Assembly: GCA_001799635.1 (NCBI GenBank)
Contig: MGTV01000049.1
Span: forward strand, 1-64,000
DNA from: Elusimicrobia bacterium GWA2_62_23
GTDB lineage: Bacteria > Elusimicrobiota > Elusimicrobia > Elusimicrobiales > UBA9959
Reading direction: 5' to 3'
DNA: 64,000 nt
Both the position numbers and the translations under genes were made by a program. The notes under the pieces were generated by a model. It did no database searches. It was given only the letters and a program-made list of their open reading frames with translations, and was not told where the DNA came from. Every line of letters begins with the position of its first letter. Position 1 is the stretch's first letter. Below, piece by piece: positions 17,874 to 27,044 of the stretch.

Positions 17874-19130
17874 TTACAGCAGCGGGTTGGACACCACGCC
17901 GTCGGCCAGCTTGGGCTCGAACCAGGTGGACTTGGGGGGCATCACCTGGTTGTCGTCAGCCACGGAAATAAGTTCGTCGAGGGAAGTGGCGTGCAGGGCG
18001 AAGGCCGCGGCCATCTCCCCGGAATTCACGCGCTTCTCCAGCTCGCCCAGGCCGCGTATGCCGCCCACAAAATCCACGCGGTCGCTCTTGCGCAGGTCCT
18101 TTATCCCCAGGACCTTATCCAGCACCAGGTCGCTGAGCACGCTGACGTCCAGCGCCTTCACCGGGTCTTCCTCTTTGGCCGGGGTCTTTACGGTCGGCTT
18201 CATGAGGTACCACTTGCCGCCCAGGTACAGGCCGAACTCGCGGCGCGCGGCCGGCTTGGCCTGCCCCTGCACCTCTTTCACGTCGAAACTCTTCTTCACT
18301 TCGGCCAGGAACTTCTCGGGCGTAAGGCCGTTGAGGTCCTTCACCACGCGGTTATAGTCCCAGATCTTCATTTCGTTCACCGGGAAGGCGGCGGCGAGGT
18401 AAACGTTATAGGGCTCGGTGCCGGTGTGCGCGTTGCCGCGGGTCTCCACCATGTACTTCTTCACGCGGCTGGCGGCCGCGGAGCGGTGGTGGCCGTCGGC
18501 TATGTAGACGGTCTTCTGTTTCTCCGACGCGTCGGAGATGGTCTTTATGTCGGCCGCGTCGTCTATCAGCCAGAGGGTATGGATCACGCCGCCGCTGCCG
18601 GTGGCGGAGAAGAGCGGTTCTTTCTTAACGTTCTTCTTGATGACGGCGTCTATCTCGGGCACCTGCTTGTAAGCGATGATGCCGGGGCCGGTCTGAGCCT
18701 TCACGTACTTTATCTGGTTCACACGGTCGTCCTCTTTCACGGGGCGGGTGAACTCGTGCTTGCGGATGCGACCGTTGTCGTAGTCGTCCACACAGGCGCC
18801 CACCATCAGGCCGGTCTGTATGTGCGTTCCCATCTGCAGGCGGTAGGCGTAGAAACAGGGTTTCGCTTCGCGGATCAGCAGGCCGCTCTTCAGCATTTTC
18901 TCAAAATTCTCGGCGGCCTTCAGGTAAACCTTCTCGTCGTGCACATCCGTGCCGGGCGGCAGGTCTATTTCCGCCTTGGACACGTGCAGGAAGCTGTTGG
19001 GCTTGCCCTTGGCCTGCTCGCGGGCCTCGTCGGAATCCATCACGTCGTAAGGCGGGGCGATAATTTCCTGCGCCTTGCCCGGCGCGGGGCGTATGCCGAA
19101 GATCGGGGAGAAAAGAGGGAGTTTTGCCAT
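17874..19130 (-). CDS. DUF1015 family protein
   Basis: 418-residue soluble protein of the DUF1015 family. Recognisable blocks are the N-terminal PIFGIRPAPGKAQEIIAPPYDVMDSDEAR, KEDDRVNQIKYV in the middle, and VYIADGHHRSAAASRVKKYM, the strongest family signature (ADGHHR). The family is widely distributed and often lies next to serine biosynthesis genes, as here behind serA and serC. That neighbourhood suggests a link to phosphoserine or serine metabolism, but no reaction is known to me. AAGGAA precedes the ATG. A GC-rich hairpin (19156-19183) sits between it and serA. Confidence 0.88.
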   Translation of the reverse strand: MAKLPLFSPIFGIRPAPGKAQEIIAPPYDVMDSDEAREQAKGKPNSFLHVSKAEIDLPPGTDVHDEKVYLKAAENFEKMLKSGLLIREAKPCFYAYRLQMGTHIQTGLMVGACVDDYDNGRIRKHEFTRPVKEDDRVNQIKYVKAQTGPGIIAYKQVPEIDAVIKKNVKKEPLFSATGSGGVIHTLWLIDDAADIKTISDASEKQKTVYIADGHHRSAAASRVKKYMVETRGNAHTGTEPYNVYLAAAFPVNEMKIWDYNRVVKDLNGLTPEKFLAEVKKSFDVKEVQGQAKPAARREFGLYLGGKWYLMKPTVKTPAKEEDPVKALDVSVLSDLVLDKVLGIKDLRKSDRVDFVGGIRGLGELEKRVNSGEMAAAFALHATSLDELISVADDNQVMPPKSTWFEPKLADGVVSNPLL

Positions 19131-19155
19131 GTCAGCGTTCCTTGTTTGAAAATGA

Positions 19156-19183
19156 GCCCGGGCCCCCTCGCGGGGACCCGGGC
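19156..19183 (-). promoter_or_regulatory. Intercistronic hairpin between serA and DUF1015
   Basis: Stem GCCCGGG (19156-19162) with CCCGGGC (19177-19183), plus inner CCCC/GGGG, around TCGC. On the minus strand it is followed only by a weak T-run (TCATTTTC). It may be an mRNA-stabilising or partial termination structure rather than a full terminator. Confidence 0.45.
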
Positions 19184-19197
19184 GCGGGGCGGCAAGG

Positions 19198-20148
19198 TTA
19201 TATCTTGTCGCCGTTCACCGCGTGGGTGCGCTTGCCTGTGAGCAGGAAGTCGGCTATCTGCTCGGCCGCCTGCCTGGCCACGGTCACCTGCGCGTCCTTG
19301 GTGGAGGCGGCGATATGCGGAGTGCAGATCACCTTGTCCATGCCGAAGAACATGTGCGCGGTGGCGGGCTCTTCCGCGTAAACGTCCACCGCGAAGCCGG
19401 CTATGTGGCCGCTTTCTATGGCGGCCTTGATATCAGCCTCCACCATGATGCCGCCGCGCGCGCAGTTGATGAGGCGCACGCCTTTCTTCATCTTGGCTAT
19501 GGTGTCCTTGTTGATCATGCCCTTGGTGTTGGGGTTGATGGTCACATGGTAGGTTATGAAGTCGGCCTTGGCGTACAGCTCGTCCAGGGTCACCATCTTC
19601 ACGCCCAGCTCGCGGGCGCGTTCCGTGGTCATCACCGGGTCGAATACCAGCACGTCCATGTGCAAGCCCTTGGCGCGGTCGGCCACCACGGCGCCGATAT
19701 TGCCGCAGCCGACGACGCCCAGCGTCTTGCCGGTTATCTCCACGCCTTCGAACTTGCTCTTCTCCCACTTGCCCGCGTGGGTGGACGCGTTGGCCTGGGG
19801 GATCAGGCGGGCCATGGCGAACATCATGGCTATGGCGTGCTCGCCGGTGCTCACGGTGTTGCCGAAGGGCGTGTTCATCACCAGCACCTTGCGCTCGCTG
19901 GCGGCCACAACATCTATGTTGTCCACGCCGGCGCCGGCGCGGGCCACGGCCTTGAGGTTCTTGGCGGCCTCTATGATCTCGCGGGTGAGCTTGCTGGCGG
20001 AGCGCACTATGATGGCGTCGTACTCGTGCGCGCAGGCCTTCAGTTCTTCCGGCTTCATGCCGGTCTTCACTACGGCGGTGAGGCCGCGGTCCTTCAGGAC
20101 CTTCTCGCAGAGGGGATCGGCCTTGTCGGCTATAAGAACTTTGCTCAT
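19198..20148 (-). CDS. serA: D-3-phosphoglycerate dehydrogenase, short form
   Basis: Catalyses the first step of serine synthesis, oxidation of 3-phosphoglycerate to 3-phosphohydroxypyruvate with NAD. 316 residues, with no C-terminal ACT domain, so feedback control by serine through ACT is not expected. The NAD-binding motif is GVVGCGNIG (Gly147-x-Gly149-x-x-Gly152). The catalytic triad is Arg231 (NCARGG), Glu259/260 (DVYAEEP) and His278 (TPHIAAST). The ATG at 20146-20148 overlaps the serC stop by four bases (ATGA) and has GGAGG at 20157-20161. The frame extends upstream inside serC, but those residues are not homologous to the family. Confidence 0.95.
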   Translation of the reverse strand: MSKVLIADKADPLCEKVLKDRGLTAVVKTGMKPEELKACAHEYDAIIVRSASKLTREIIEAAKNLKAVARAGAGVDNIDVVAASERKVLVMNTPFGNTVSTGEHAIAMMFAMARLIPQANASTHAGKWEKSKFEGVEITGKTLGVVGCGNIGAVVADRAKGLHMDVLVFDPVMTTERARELGVKMVTLDELYAKADFITYHVTINPNTKGMINKDTIAKMKKGVRLINCARGGIMVEADIKAAIESGHIAGFAVDVYAEEPATAHMFFGMDKVICTPHIAASTKDAQVTVARQAAEQIADFLLTGKRTHAVNGDKI

Positions 20149-21323
20149 TTCACTGCCTCCTTGGAGTATTCTTTGGCGGTCTGTTCGTAAGCCCAGTCGA
20201 GCCACGGGATCAGCGCTTCTATGTCGGAAGTCTCTACGGTGGCGCCGCACCACACGCGGATGCCGGCCGGGGCCTTACCGTAGGAGTTGATGTCCTTGGC
20301 CACGCCTTCCTTGTCGAGCATGGAGGTGAGCTTCTTGGCGGCCTTCACCTTGTCCTCGTCGGACAGTTTCTGGAACCACTCGGCCTTGATCTTGAAGCAG
20401 ACCGAGGTGTTGGAGCGGGTTTCCTTGGACTCGGCCAGGAAATCTATCCAGCCGGACTTCTCCACCCAGCGCTCGAAGGCGGCCAGGTTGGCGGTGGAGC
20501 GCTTCACGAGCCCGGGCAGGCCGCCCACGGTCTCGGCCCACTTCAGGGCGTCTATGGCGTCCTCCACGCAGAGCATGGACGGGGTATTGATGGTGCTGTA
20601 CTCCAGCTCTCCGGGCAGCAGCTTCTTCTCGTCCACCAGGCGGAAGATCTTGGGCACGGGCCAGGTGATCCTGGCGTTCTGCTCTTCCATGCGCTTGACG
20701 GCCTTGGGAGAGAGGATGATGACGCCGTGCGCGGCCTCGCCGCCCAGCACTTTCTGCCAGGAGAAGGTGATGACGTCGAGCTTGGTGAAGTCTATGTCCA
20801 TGGCGAACACGCCGCTGGTGGCGTCGCAGATCACGAAGCCTTCCTGGTTCTTCGGGATCCAGTTGAGGTCGGGGACCTTCACGCCGGAGGTGGTGCCGTT
20901 CCAGGTGAAGATGATGTCGTTCTGCGCGTTGGCCTTGGAGAGGTCGGGCAGTTTGCCGAAGTCGGCCTTGTACTCGTTGACGTTCTTGAGCTTGAGGTAT
21001 TTCACCGCGTCGGTGATCCAGCCCTTGCTGAAGGCTTCCCAGCCGAAGATGTCCACGGAGCGGGGCCCGAGCAGGGTCCACATGGCGAGTTCCACGGCGC
21101 CGGTGTCGGAGCCGGCCACTACGCCTATGCGGTAGTCGGCGGGCAGGTTCAGCACTTTCTTCATGCGGTCGGAGACTTCCTGCAGGCGGGCTTTGCCTTC
21201 TTTGGAGCGGTGGGAGCGGCCCACCAGCGCGTTCTTCAGCGCGTCAACGGTCCAGCCGGGGCGCTTGGCGCAGGGGCCGGAAGAGAAGTTTGGGCACTTG
21301 GGTTTCAGTGTAGGTTTTTCCAT
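20145..21323 (-). CDS. serC: Phosphoserine aminotransferase
   Basis: PLP enzyme that transaminates 3-phosphohydroxypyruvate to phosphoserine using glutamate; the second step of serine synthesis. 392 residues. The N-terminal [13 protein letters not shown] is the substrate-binding start, RSHRSKEGK another family block, and [16 protein letters not shown] carries the PLP-binding Lys191. GGAG lies about 10 nt before ATG. A candidate promoter on the minus strand is TTGCCA (21387-21392), 18 bp, TATATA (21363-21368). First gene of the unit serC-serA-DUF1015. Confidence 0.95.
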   Translation of the reverse strand: MEKPTLKPKCPNFSSGPCAKRPGWTVDALKNALVGRSHRSKEGKARLQEVSDRMKKVLNLPADYRIGVVAGSDTGAVELAMWTLLGPRSVDIFGWEAFSKGWITDAVKYLKLKNVNEYKADFGKLPDLSKANAQNDIIFTWNGTTSGVKVPDLNWIPKNQEGFVICDATSGVFAMDIDFTKLDVITFSWQKVLGGEAAHGVIILSPKAVKRMEEQNARITWPVPKIFRLVDEKKLLPGELEYSTINTPSMLCVEDAIDALKWAETVGGLPGLVKRSTANLAAFERWVEKSGWIDFLAESKETRSNTSVCFKIKAEWFQKLSDEDKVKAAKKLTSMLDKEGVAKDINSYGKAPAGIRVWCGATVETSDIEALIPWLDWAYEQTAKEYSKEAVK

Positions 21324-21403
21324 GGTTATGATTCTCCTGAATATATTTTAAAACGCTAATCATATATAAACAAAATAATCTCGGGTTGGCAACCACCCCC
21401 TCA

Positions 21404-21506
21404 AGGGGACGCTGCACAATAACTCAATAACCTTCCGCAAAGATGCCATCCCTGGAATCAGGATAGCTGTTCCCCATGGTTATTGAGTTATTGTGCAGCG
21501 TCCCCT
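21404..21506. repeat. Inverted-repeat element, type A (AGGGGACGCT ends)
   Basis: Two perfect 29-bp arms (21404-21432 and 21478-21506) face each other around a 45-nt loop. Each arm starts AGGGGACGCT and continues with an 8-nt tandem word, CACAATAA then CTCAATAA. It lies in the divergent gap between serC and the receiver/ATP-grasp gene. It carries no ORF and is a candidate non-autonomous element related to those at 36776-37970 and 47741-47854. No T-run follows, so it is not a simple terminator. Confidence 0.9.
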
Positions 21507-21544
21507 AGCACTGCGCCGGACGGCTTTTTAGTAAAATAAACCCT

Positions 21545-24490
21545 ATGCCGACATCAAAGAAACCGGGCGACTACGAGATAGAATTCGGCGGCTTCGAGAA
21601 GCTCACGCCGCACAGGATCAAGAACGTCCTGATGGTGGCCTCCCTTTACGACTCTTTCCTCCTGGCCGACGACGACCGCCTCAACGAGGCGCTGTTCGGC
21701 GAGCTGCCGGACTCGGGCCGGGGCACGCCCAAGATCACGCGGGTGGCCACGGCCGAGAAGGCCATAGAGAAACTCAAGCGCGGCAACTACGACCTGGTGA
21801 TAGCCATGATCCAGGTGGGCGAGACAGACATGGCCGATTTTTTCCGCGGCCTGAAGGAAGGCCGGCCGGACCTGCCGGTAGTGCTGCTCTCCTTCAACGT
21901 CCAGGACATCAAGAACGTCCTGGACGAGGCCCGGGCGCTGGCCGACGGGATCTGCCTGTGGAGCGGCGACACGCGCATTTTCTCCGCCATCATCAACATC
22001 ATCGAGGACGCCCGCAACTTCGACCACGATTCCAAGGTGGGCGTGCAGGCCGTGCTGCTGGTGGAGGATAATATCAAGTTCTATTCCTCCTACCTGCCCA
22101 TCATCTACACCGAGCTGATGAAGCAGACGCAGATAGTGATGGCCGAGGAACTCAACCCGGCCAAGAAGAACCTGCGCCTGCGCGCGCGCCCCAAGATCCT
22201 TTTCTGCAGCACCTACGAAGAAGCCTGGGCCCTCTACGAAAAGTACAAGGGCAACCTGCTCGGCGTGATCAGCGACATTGAATACCCCAAGGGCGGGGCC
22301 TGCCACAGCGAGGCGGGGCTGGAACTGACCCGCAAGATAAAGGCGGAGAACCCGGACATGCCCGTGCTGCTGCAGTCCTCCAATGCGCGCATGGCCGGCG
22401 CCGCGGCCGGCCTGGGCGCCGCCTTCGTGCATAAGGCCGCCCCGGACCTGGCCAAACAGCTGCGCGCCTTCATCACCCGCTATTTCGGATTCGGCGATTT
22501 CGTGTTCACGGACCAGAACGGCGCGGAACTGGCGCGCGCGGCCGACCTCAACACCATGCTGAAGCTTTTGAAGGTGGTGCCCATCGAGTCGGTGCTCTAC
22601 CACGCCGGGCGCAACCATTTCTCCAAGTGGCTGCTGGCGCGCACCGAGTTCGAAATGGCGTACCACATCCGGCCCAAAAAGATCTCCGAGTTCAACAACC
22701 CCGAGGAACTGCGCAAGTACCTCATCGAGACCATGCACCAGTTCATCTATAAGACCCAGCTGGGCACGGTGCTGAAGTTCGACCGCAAGCTGTTCGACGA
22801 TTCCACGCCGTTCGCCAAGATCGGCTCCGGCTCCATAGGCGGCAAAGCCCGCGGCCTGGCTTTCGTGGACTTCCTGCTCAGCAAGAGCGACCTGGAGACC
22901 CGCTGGCCCGGCGTGACGGTAAGCGTGCCCAATACCGTGGTGGTGGCCACGGACGTGTTCGATTTCTTCATGGAGCAGAACGGCCTGGACTCGGTCATCA
23001 ACGAGAACCACTCCACCGAGGAGACCGCCGCCCTGTTCGAGAAGGCCCGGCTTCCGGATTACGTGACGCGCGACCTGGCCGCGGTGCTCGACAAGATCCG
23101 CGGCCCGCTCGCGGTACGCTCCTCCTCGCTGCTGGAGGACTCCAAGACCCAGCCGTTCGCGGGCGTCTACAAGACCTACATGCTGCCCAACGACAGCCTG
23201 AATCCGGCGCAGCGCCTGGCCGAGCTGGAGCGGGCCATCAAGTTCATCTACGCCTCGGTTTTCTCCCGGGAGGCCCGCGCCTACCGCAAGCTGAACCCGC
23301 TGCTCATAGAAGAGGAGAAGATGGCCGTGGTGATACAGAAGGTGGTTGGACGGCCCTACGGGGACGGGCGCTTTTACCCGGCCTTCGCCGGCGTGATGCA
23401 GTCCTACAACTATTATCCCGTGCCGCCGCTGGAGGCCGAGGACCCGATAGCCCACATAGCCCTGGGCCTGGGCAAGACCATAGTGGAGGGGTACAACGCC
23501 CTGCGTTTCTCCCCCGCCCACCCGCAGAACCTGCACCAGTTCTCCACGCTCACCGACTTCCTGACGAATTCGCAGAAGAAATTCATAGCCCTCAGCGTGA
23601 AAGGCAACGAGCCAGGCCTGAAATACGACGAGGAACCCGCGCTGGTCTCGGCCGGCATAGAGGAAGCGGAGACCGACGGCTCGCTGGAGCTGGTGGGGTC
23701 TTCCTATTCCGCGGAGAACGATAGGGTTTACGACGGTATCTCAAACCCTGGCCGGCGGCTGATCACTTTCGCGCCTATCCTCAAGAACGAGGCCCTGCCG
23801 CTGGCGGACATCCTGGGCACGGTCTCGGACCTGGGCAAGGACGCCATGGGCTGCAACATCGAGATGGAGTTCGCCTGCGACTACGACCCGGCCTCCGGCG
23901 CCGCTTCGTTCAACATCCTGCAGATGCGGCCCATGGTGTCGCGCAGTCCCGTTAAAAAGGTGACCCTTAAGGACATGAGGCCCGATAGCCTGCTGTGCCT
24001 GAGCCCGCAGGCGCTCGGCAACGGCGCCCACCGCGACATAAGCGACCTGATCTACGTGATCCCGGAAAAGTTCGACCCGCTCAAGACCCGCGACATCGCC
24101 GCCGAGATAGGCGAACTGAACGCGCGCCTGCGCGCCGAAGGCCGCTCCTACATCATCATAGGCCCGGGCCGCTGGGGCTCGAGCGACCCGGCACTGGGCA
24201 TCCCGGTGAAATGGAACCACATCTCCGGCTCCCGCATCATCATAGAGGCGGCGTACGGGGACTTCATAGTGGACCCTTCGTACGGCACCCACTTCTTCCA
24301 CAACGTGACGTCGCTCGGCCTGGGCTACCTGACCGTGCACGAGACCGGGCCGGATTCCTTCATAAACTGGGACCGGATACGGGCCCAGGCGCCGGTAGGC
24401 GAAGGCGCGTACATACGCCACCTGCGCTTCCCGGCGCCGCTGGACATCCGCATAGACGGCTCGGAAGGCCGCGGGGCCGTGGCCGCCTGA
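21545..24490 (+). CDS. Receiver-domain/PEP-synthase-type ATP-binding fusion protein
   Basis: 981-residue multidomain protein. Residues about 28-150 and 165-310 form two CheY-like receiver domains (MVASLYDSFLLADDD; AVLLVEDN with VISDIEYP as the second phospho-acceptor region). From about 420 comes a pyruvate phosphate dikinase/PEP synthase N-terminal ATP-binding domain: KIGSGSIGGKARGLAF, then LAVRSSSLLEDS and QPFAGVYKTYML. The C-terminus (IIIGPGRWGSSDP, VDPSYGTHFFHN) is characteristic of this group. I see no swivelling phosphohistidine domain (TSHAAI-type) and no PEP-binding barrel, so it is not a normal PEP synthase. A role as an ATP-using signalling or phosphotransfer protein is inference. 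A TAAAAT box (21532-21537) lies 7 nt before ATG and there is no Shine-Dalgarno. Confidence 0.85.
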   Translation: MPTSKKPGDYEIEFGGFEKLTPHRIKNVLMVASLYDSFLLADDDRLNEALFGELPDSGRGTPKITRVATAEKAIEKLKRGNYDLVIAMIQVGETDMADFFRGLKEGRPDLPVVLLSFNVQDIKNVLDEARALADGICLWSGDTRIFSAIINIIEDARNFDHDSKVGVQAVLLVEDNIKFYSSYLPIIYTELMKQTQIVMAEELNPAKKNLRLRARPKILFCSTYEEAWALYEKYKGNLLGVISDIEYPKGGACHSEAGLELTRKIKAENPDMPVLLQSSNARMAGAAAGLGAAFVHKAAPDLAKQLRAFITRYFGFGDFVFTDQNGAELARAADLNTMLKLLKVVPIESVLYHAGRNHFSKWLLARTEFEMAYHIRPKKISEFNNPEELRKYLIETMHQFIYKTQLGTVLKFDRKLFDDSTPFAKIGSGSIGGKARGLAFVDFLLSKSDLETRWPGVTVSVPNTVVVATDVFDFFMEQNGLDSVINENHSTEETAALFEKARLPDYVTRDLAAVLDKIRGPLAVRSSSLLEDSKTQPFAGVYKTYMLPNDSLNPAQRLAELERAIKFIYASVFSREARAYRKLNPLLIEEEKMAVVIQKVVGRPYGDGRFYPAFAGVMQSYNYYPVPPLEAEDPIAHIALGLGKTIVEGYNALRFSPAHPQNLHQFSTLTDFLTNSQKKFIALSVKGNEPGLKYDEEPALVSAGIEEAETDGSLELVGSSYSAENDRVYDGISNPGRRLITFAPILKNEALPLADILGTVSDLGKDAMGCNIEMEFACDYDPASGAASFNILQMRPMVSRSPVKKVTLKDMRPDSLLCLSPQALGNGAHRDISDLIYVIPEKFDPLKTRDIAAEIGELNARLRAEGRSYIIIGPGRWGSSDPALGIPVKWNHISGSRIIIEAAYGDFIVDPSYGTHFFHNVTSLGLGYLTVHETGPDSFINWDRIRAQAPVGEGAYIRHLRFPAPLDIRIDGSEGRGAVAA

Positions 24491-24491
24491 G

Positions 24492-25148
24492 CTATTTGCT
24501 GATATACTCCAGGCCGTTCTTGGTCTCTTTCACTCCGGGCACGGGCACGGCCCAGATATCGAGGGAAAGCACGTCCTTCACAAAAGCTTTTCGGCCGGCA
24601 TCGCCGGCCTTCTCCCATTCGGGCGAGACGCCCTTGAGGGAACTGCGCAGCAGGAAATCCTTAAGCCCGTCGTCGAAATTACGCTTCAGATCGTCCACCA
24701 GCGGGGAAATGGACAAGCGGACCTTCTTGCGGTAGACCGGCGCCGCCGGCTCCACTATGCCGCCGGTCTCGCCGGCCTCCGGAGGCGGGGCAGCCTGTTT
24801 TTTCTCCTTGGTTATGATCACCCGCCAGGGATTGGTGCGGAAACCGTAATAGTCCACCCGGGTGTTCTCCGTGATGTCCCAGGAAGTGATGGCCCTGACG
24901 CCGTCGGTGAACGTGCGCAGGCTCGGGCGGAAAGAGGCCAGGTCCGAGAAGTCCCAGCGCACCGAATAGTCCAGCCCCACGCGGGACCTGTAAGAATCCT
25001 TCGAGATATTGAGCATCAGCGGGCTCTGGCGCGGCGCCGCGGCCGGCGCGGCAACTGCCGGCGCGGTGGAAACCGCGGCCTCCTGCGCCCCGCAGGGCAC
25101 GGCGCCCGGCGGCAGCAGCAGCAGCAGGAACAGGGCGGTCTTCAGCAT
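24492..25148 (-). CDS. Secreted hypothetical protein
   Basis: About 218 residues. The signal peptide MLKTALFLLLLLPPGAVPCGA is followed by an Ala-rich linker. The mature part contains SRVGLDYSVRWDFSDLASFRP, DYYGFRTNPWRVIITKEKK and a C-terminal helical segment. I do not recognise the family. The ATG at 25148 is preferred to an upstream TTG because the signal peptide begins there; AAAGG lies about 9 nt upstream. It starts 11 bp after the stop of the TPR lipoprotein gene, so they are co-transcribed. It converges on the 21545-24490 gene with one base between the stops. Confidence 0.7.
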   Translation of the reverse strand: MLKTALFLLLLLPPGAVPCGAQEAAVSTAPAVAAPAAAPRQSPLMLNISKDSYRSRVGLDYSVRWDFSDLASFRPSLRTFTDGVRAITSWDITENTRVDYYGFRTNPWRVIITKEKKQAAPPPEAGETGGIVEPAAPVYRKKVRLSISPLVDDLKRNFDDGLKDFLLRSSLKGVSPEWEKAGDAGRKAFVKDVLSLDIWAVPVPGVKETKNGLEYISK

Positions 25149-25159
25149 CCTTTCGCCTT

Positions 25160-26386
25160 TCAAAACCCTTCCTTGGAATAGCGTTCGAGCAGCTCCCGGG
25201 CCAGGCGGCCTTCAGGGTTGAGCTTTACCGCCTCGTCGAGCGCGGTCTTGAACTCGCGCTCCAGCTTGGCCGTGTTGCGCAGGCGGCGGCCTTCCACGGC
25301 GCGCAGGGCGGCCAGGTCGGCGGCCTTGAGGGCGTAAAGCTCGCCCAGGAATCTCTCGGGCTTTATGAAGGGCAGCGGCTCGGCGCCCTTGAGCGTGAGG
25401 GCGATGGCCGCGTCGGCCTCGCCGTAGGCCTTGTACAGCAGCTGGGCGGAGGCTTTGGGGTCGCCGCCAGCGGCGGCCATGGCGGCGCCTTCCTGGAAGT
25501 CGGTTTCGGCCAGCTGGCGTCGGGCGTCCAGCAGGTCGGGGTTATGCTGCAGCGCGCCCTGGTAGTAGGCGCGGGCCTGGGAATATTCCTTTTTCACGAG
25601 CGCGGCGTTGCCCTGCACCGCCATTTCCACCGACTTTTTGAAAGCGGGGTCCGAGCCGGCGCGGCCGTTGAAGGCGGCGGCCCTGGCCACGGCCGCAGGC
25701 ACGCGCAGCGCGTCGGCGGAGGAGACCTCCGCGGCGGAAACCAGGGCGGCGGGAGCGCCCTGCTTTACCGTCGGGTCGGAGGCGGCGAGCTTCTCGGCCT
25801 CGGCCTTCAGGGCGGCGACATCGGCGGCGGCGGCGGAGTACGCGCCGGCCTTTTCAAAAAAGAGTTCGGGGGCTTTGTTCATGGCCAGGTAGGCTTCCGA
25901 CTCCAGCCAGGGCACGGCCGAAGCGCGGGCCGCCAGCGCGGCCAGCAGGGCGCAGTATTTAACGGCGCCCTCTTCGAGCTGGGCCAGGCCGCGGGCCTGG
26001 GCGGCGGCGGCTTCCAGGGCGGCGGTGTCGCCTCGGGCGGCGTAGAAGTTTATGAGGGCCTCGCGCGCGTGCCAGTTCAGCGGGGCCAGCTCCAGGGCGC
26101 GCCTGAGGGAGGCCGACTGCAGCTCCTGGCCGCGGGAGAAACCGGCCCGGCCTGCGGCGTCGCCCAGTTCTTCCAGCAGCGCCACGGCCTGCTCGGAACC
26201 GGGCGCGTAACCGAGCGCCTTGTCCACGGCGGCGAAGGCGGCTTCCAGGTCGGCCGGGGCCGGGTTCTGCGCGGCGGCGGCGGGGCGGGCCTTGCCGAGG
26301 TAGTGTTCGGCGGCTTTCTGTTTGGCGAGGCCGCAGCCGGACAGCAGCACGGCGGCCAGCAGGAGCGCGGGCAATGTGTTTTTCAT
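25160..26386 (-). CDS. TPR-repeat lipoprotein
   Basis: 408-residue lipoprotein: short basic N-terminus, hydrophobic core and lipobox LLSGC. The rest is Ala/Leu/Glu-rich helix with TPR-like units, for example AALKVKKEYSQARAYYQGALQHNPDLLDARRQL-type spacing in the C-terminal half and EFKTALDEAVKLNPEGRLA near the end. The ATG at 26384-26386 overlaps the stop of the flavin-reductase gene by one base (TGATG), which fixes the start; the open frame upstream of it is only the shadow of that gene. Likely a scaffold in the periplasm or outer membrane; partner unknown. Confidence 0.8.
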   Translation of the reverse strand: MKNTLPALLLAAVLLSGCGLAKQKAAEHYLGKARPAAAAQNPAPADLEAAFAAVDKALGYAPGSEQAVALLEELGDAAGRAGFSRGQELQSASLRRALELAPLNWHAREALINFYAARGDTAALEAAAAQARGLAQLEEGAVKYCALLAALAARASAVPWLESEAYLAMNKAPELFFEKAGAYSAAAADVAALKAEAEKLAASDPTVKQGAPAALVSAAEVSSADALRVPAAVARAAAFNGRAGSDPAFKKSVEMAVQGNAALVKKEYSQARAYYQGALQHNPDLLDARRQLAETDFQEGAAMAAAGGDPKASAQLLYKAYGEADAAIALTLKGAEPLPFIKPERFLGELYALKAADLAALRAVEGRRLRNTAKLEREFKTALDEAVKLNPEGRLARELLERYSKEGF

Positions 26387-26886
26387 CAGAATTTCTCCGC
26401 CTTGACTATCTTGCCGAAATAGACGGTGTGGATGTCGCCGCCGCCGGGGTAATAGCGGGAGACGGCCGGCTGGGCCGCGGTTTCCACGGCGAGGTCGGTG
26501 GTGCCGTAGAGTTCGCACTGGTAAACCAGTTCGCAGCCGTCTATGTACTTTACCTTGTGGCCGTAGCCTTCCTTCAGGGTGAAGCCGCAGACGCGCGCCT
26601 TGTCGTACTCTTTCCCGGATCTGGTGCCGCAGTAGGCGAGTTCTTTCTGCATGCCGCCCGGACGCGGCACGCAGACGGTGAAATGGGAGGCTTTGGAGAG
26701 GAGGTCGTGGGTGTGGCGCGAGGGGCGCACGAGCACGGTCATGATGGGCTGGCCCCAGACCACGCCTATCTGCGCCCAGCCGATGGTCATCACGTTGACG
26801 CGGCCTATCTTGTCCTCGACCACGAGGAAAGCCCCGGGCCCGTCCAGCGCCGCGCACAGCTTATCGAAATGTTCGGAATATTTCAT
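26386..26886 (-). CDS. Flavin reductase-like FMN-binding protein
   Basis: 166 residues with the flavin-reductase-like split-barrel fold: GPGAFLVVEDKIGRVNVMTIGWAQIGVVWGQ at the N-terminus, VLVRPSRHTHDLLSKASHFTVCVP in the middle, and a C-terminal DIHTVYFGKIVKAEKF strand. Proteins of this type bind FMN and may reduce flavin or act as oxidoreductases; the substrate is not evident. First gene of a three-gene unit (flavin protein, TPR lipoprotein, secreted protein). The 115-nt structured repeat lies upstream, between it and the tdh gene. Confidence 0.85.
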   Translation of the reverse strand: MKYSEHFDKLCAALDGPGAFLVVEDKIGRVNVMTIGWAQIGVVWGQPIMTVLVRPSRHTHDLLSKASHFTVCVPRPGGMQKELAYCGTRSGKEYDKARVCGFTLKEGYGHKVKYIDGCELVYQCELYGTTDLAVETAAQPAVSRYYPGGGDIHTVYFGKIVKAEKF

Positions 26887-26918
26887 ATTTCCTTAAGCAT
26901 CGCTATTGCCCAAAAGCA

Positions 26919-27033
26919 CGGGCGGGGTGTTGCCCCGAGCGCCAGTTGGGGAGGGGAGGCTCCAACCGCAGGTTGGAGGGGAACCGCGCAACGGTTCCCT
27001 GCAGTCCTGGCGAGCGGGGTAACACCCCGCCCG
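26919..27033. repeat. 115-nt cloverleaf-like inverted-repeat structure
   Basis: Outer arms of 27 nt (26919-26945 and 27007-27033) pair with three mismatches. Between them are two compact hairpins: CTCCAACC-GCA-GGTTGGAG near 26960-26978, and GGGAACCG-CGCAA-CGGTTCCC near 26979-27000. Each outer arm also contains its own small palindrome (CGGGG-TGTTG-CCCCG and CGGGGT-AAC-ACCCCG). It lies between tdh and the flavin reductase gene, both on the minus strand. It could be a mobile palindromic repeat or a structured RNA. It has no run of T on either side. Confidence 0.75.
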
Positions 27034-27044
27034 GGCTGCCGCGA

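Noticed and set aside
21404-21506. Type A inverted repeat as a rho-independent terminator
   Set aside because: It lies between two divergent genes, no T-run follows, and the loop is 45 nt.
21554-23536. Minus-strand open frame of 660 codons
   Set aside because: Antisense to the receiver/ATP-grasp gene; His/Val/Gly-rich composition typical of shadow frames.
26387-26857. Upstream extension of the TPR lipoprotein
   Set aside because: Lies inside the flavin reductase gene; signal peptide and lipobox begin at 26386.
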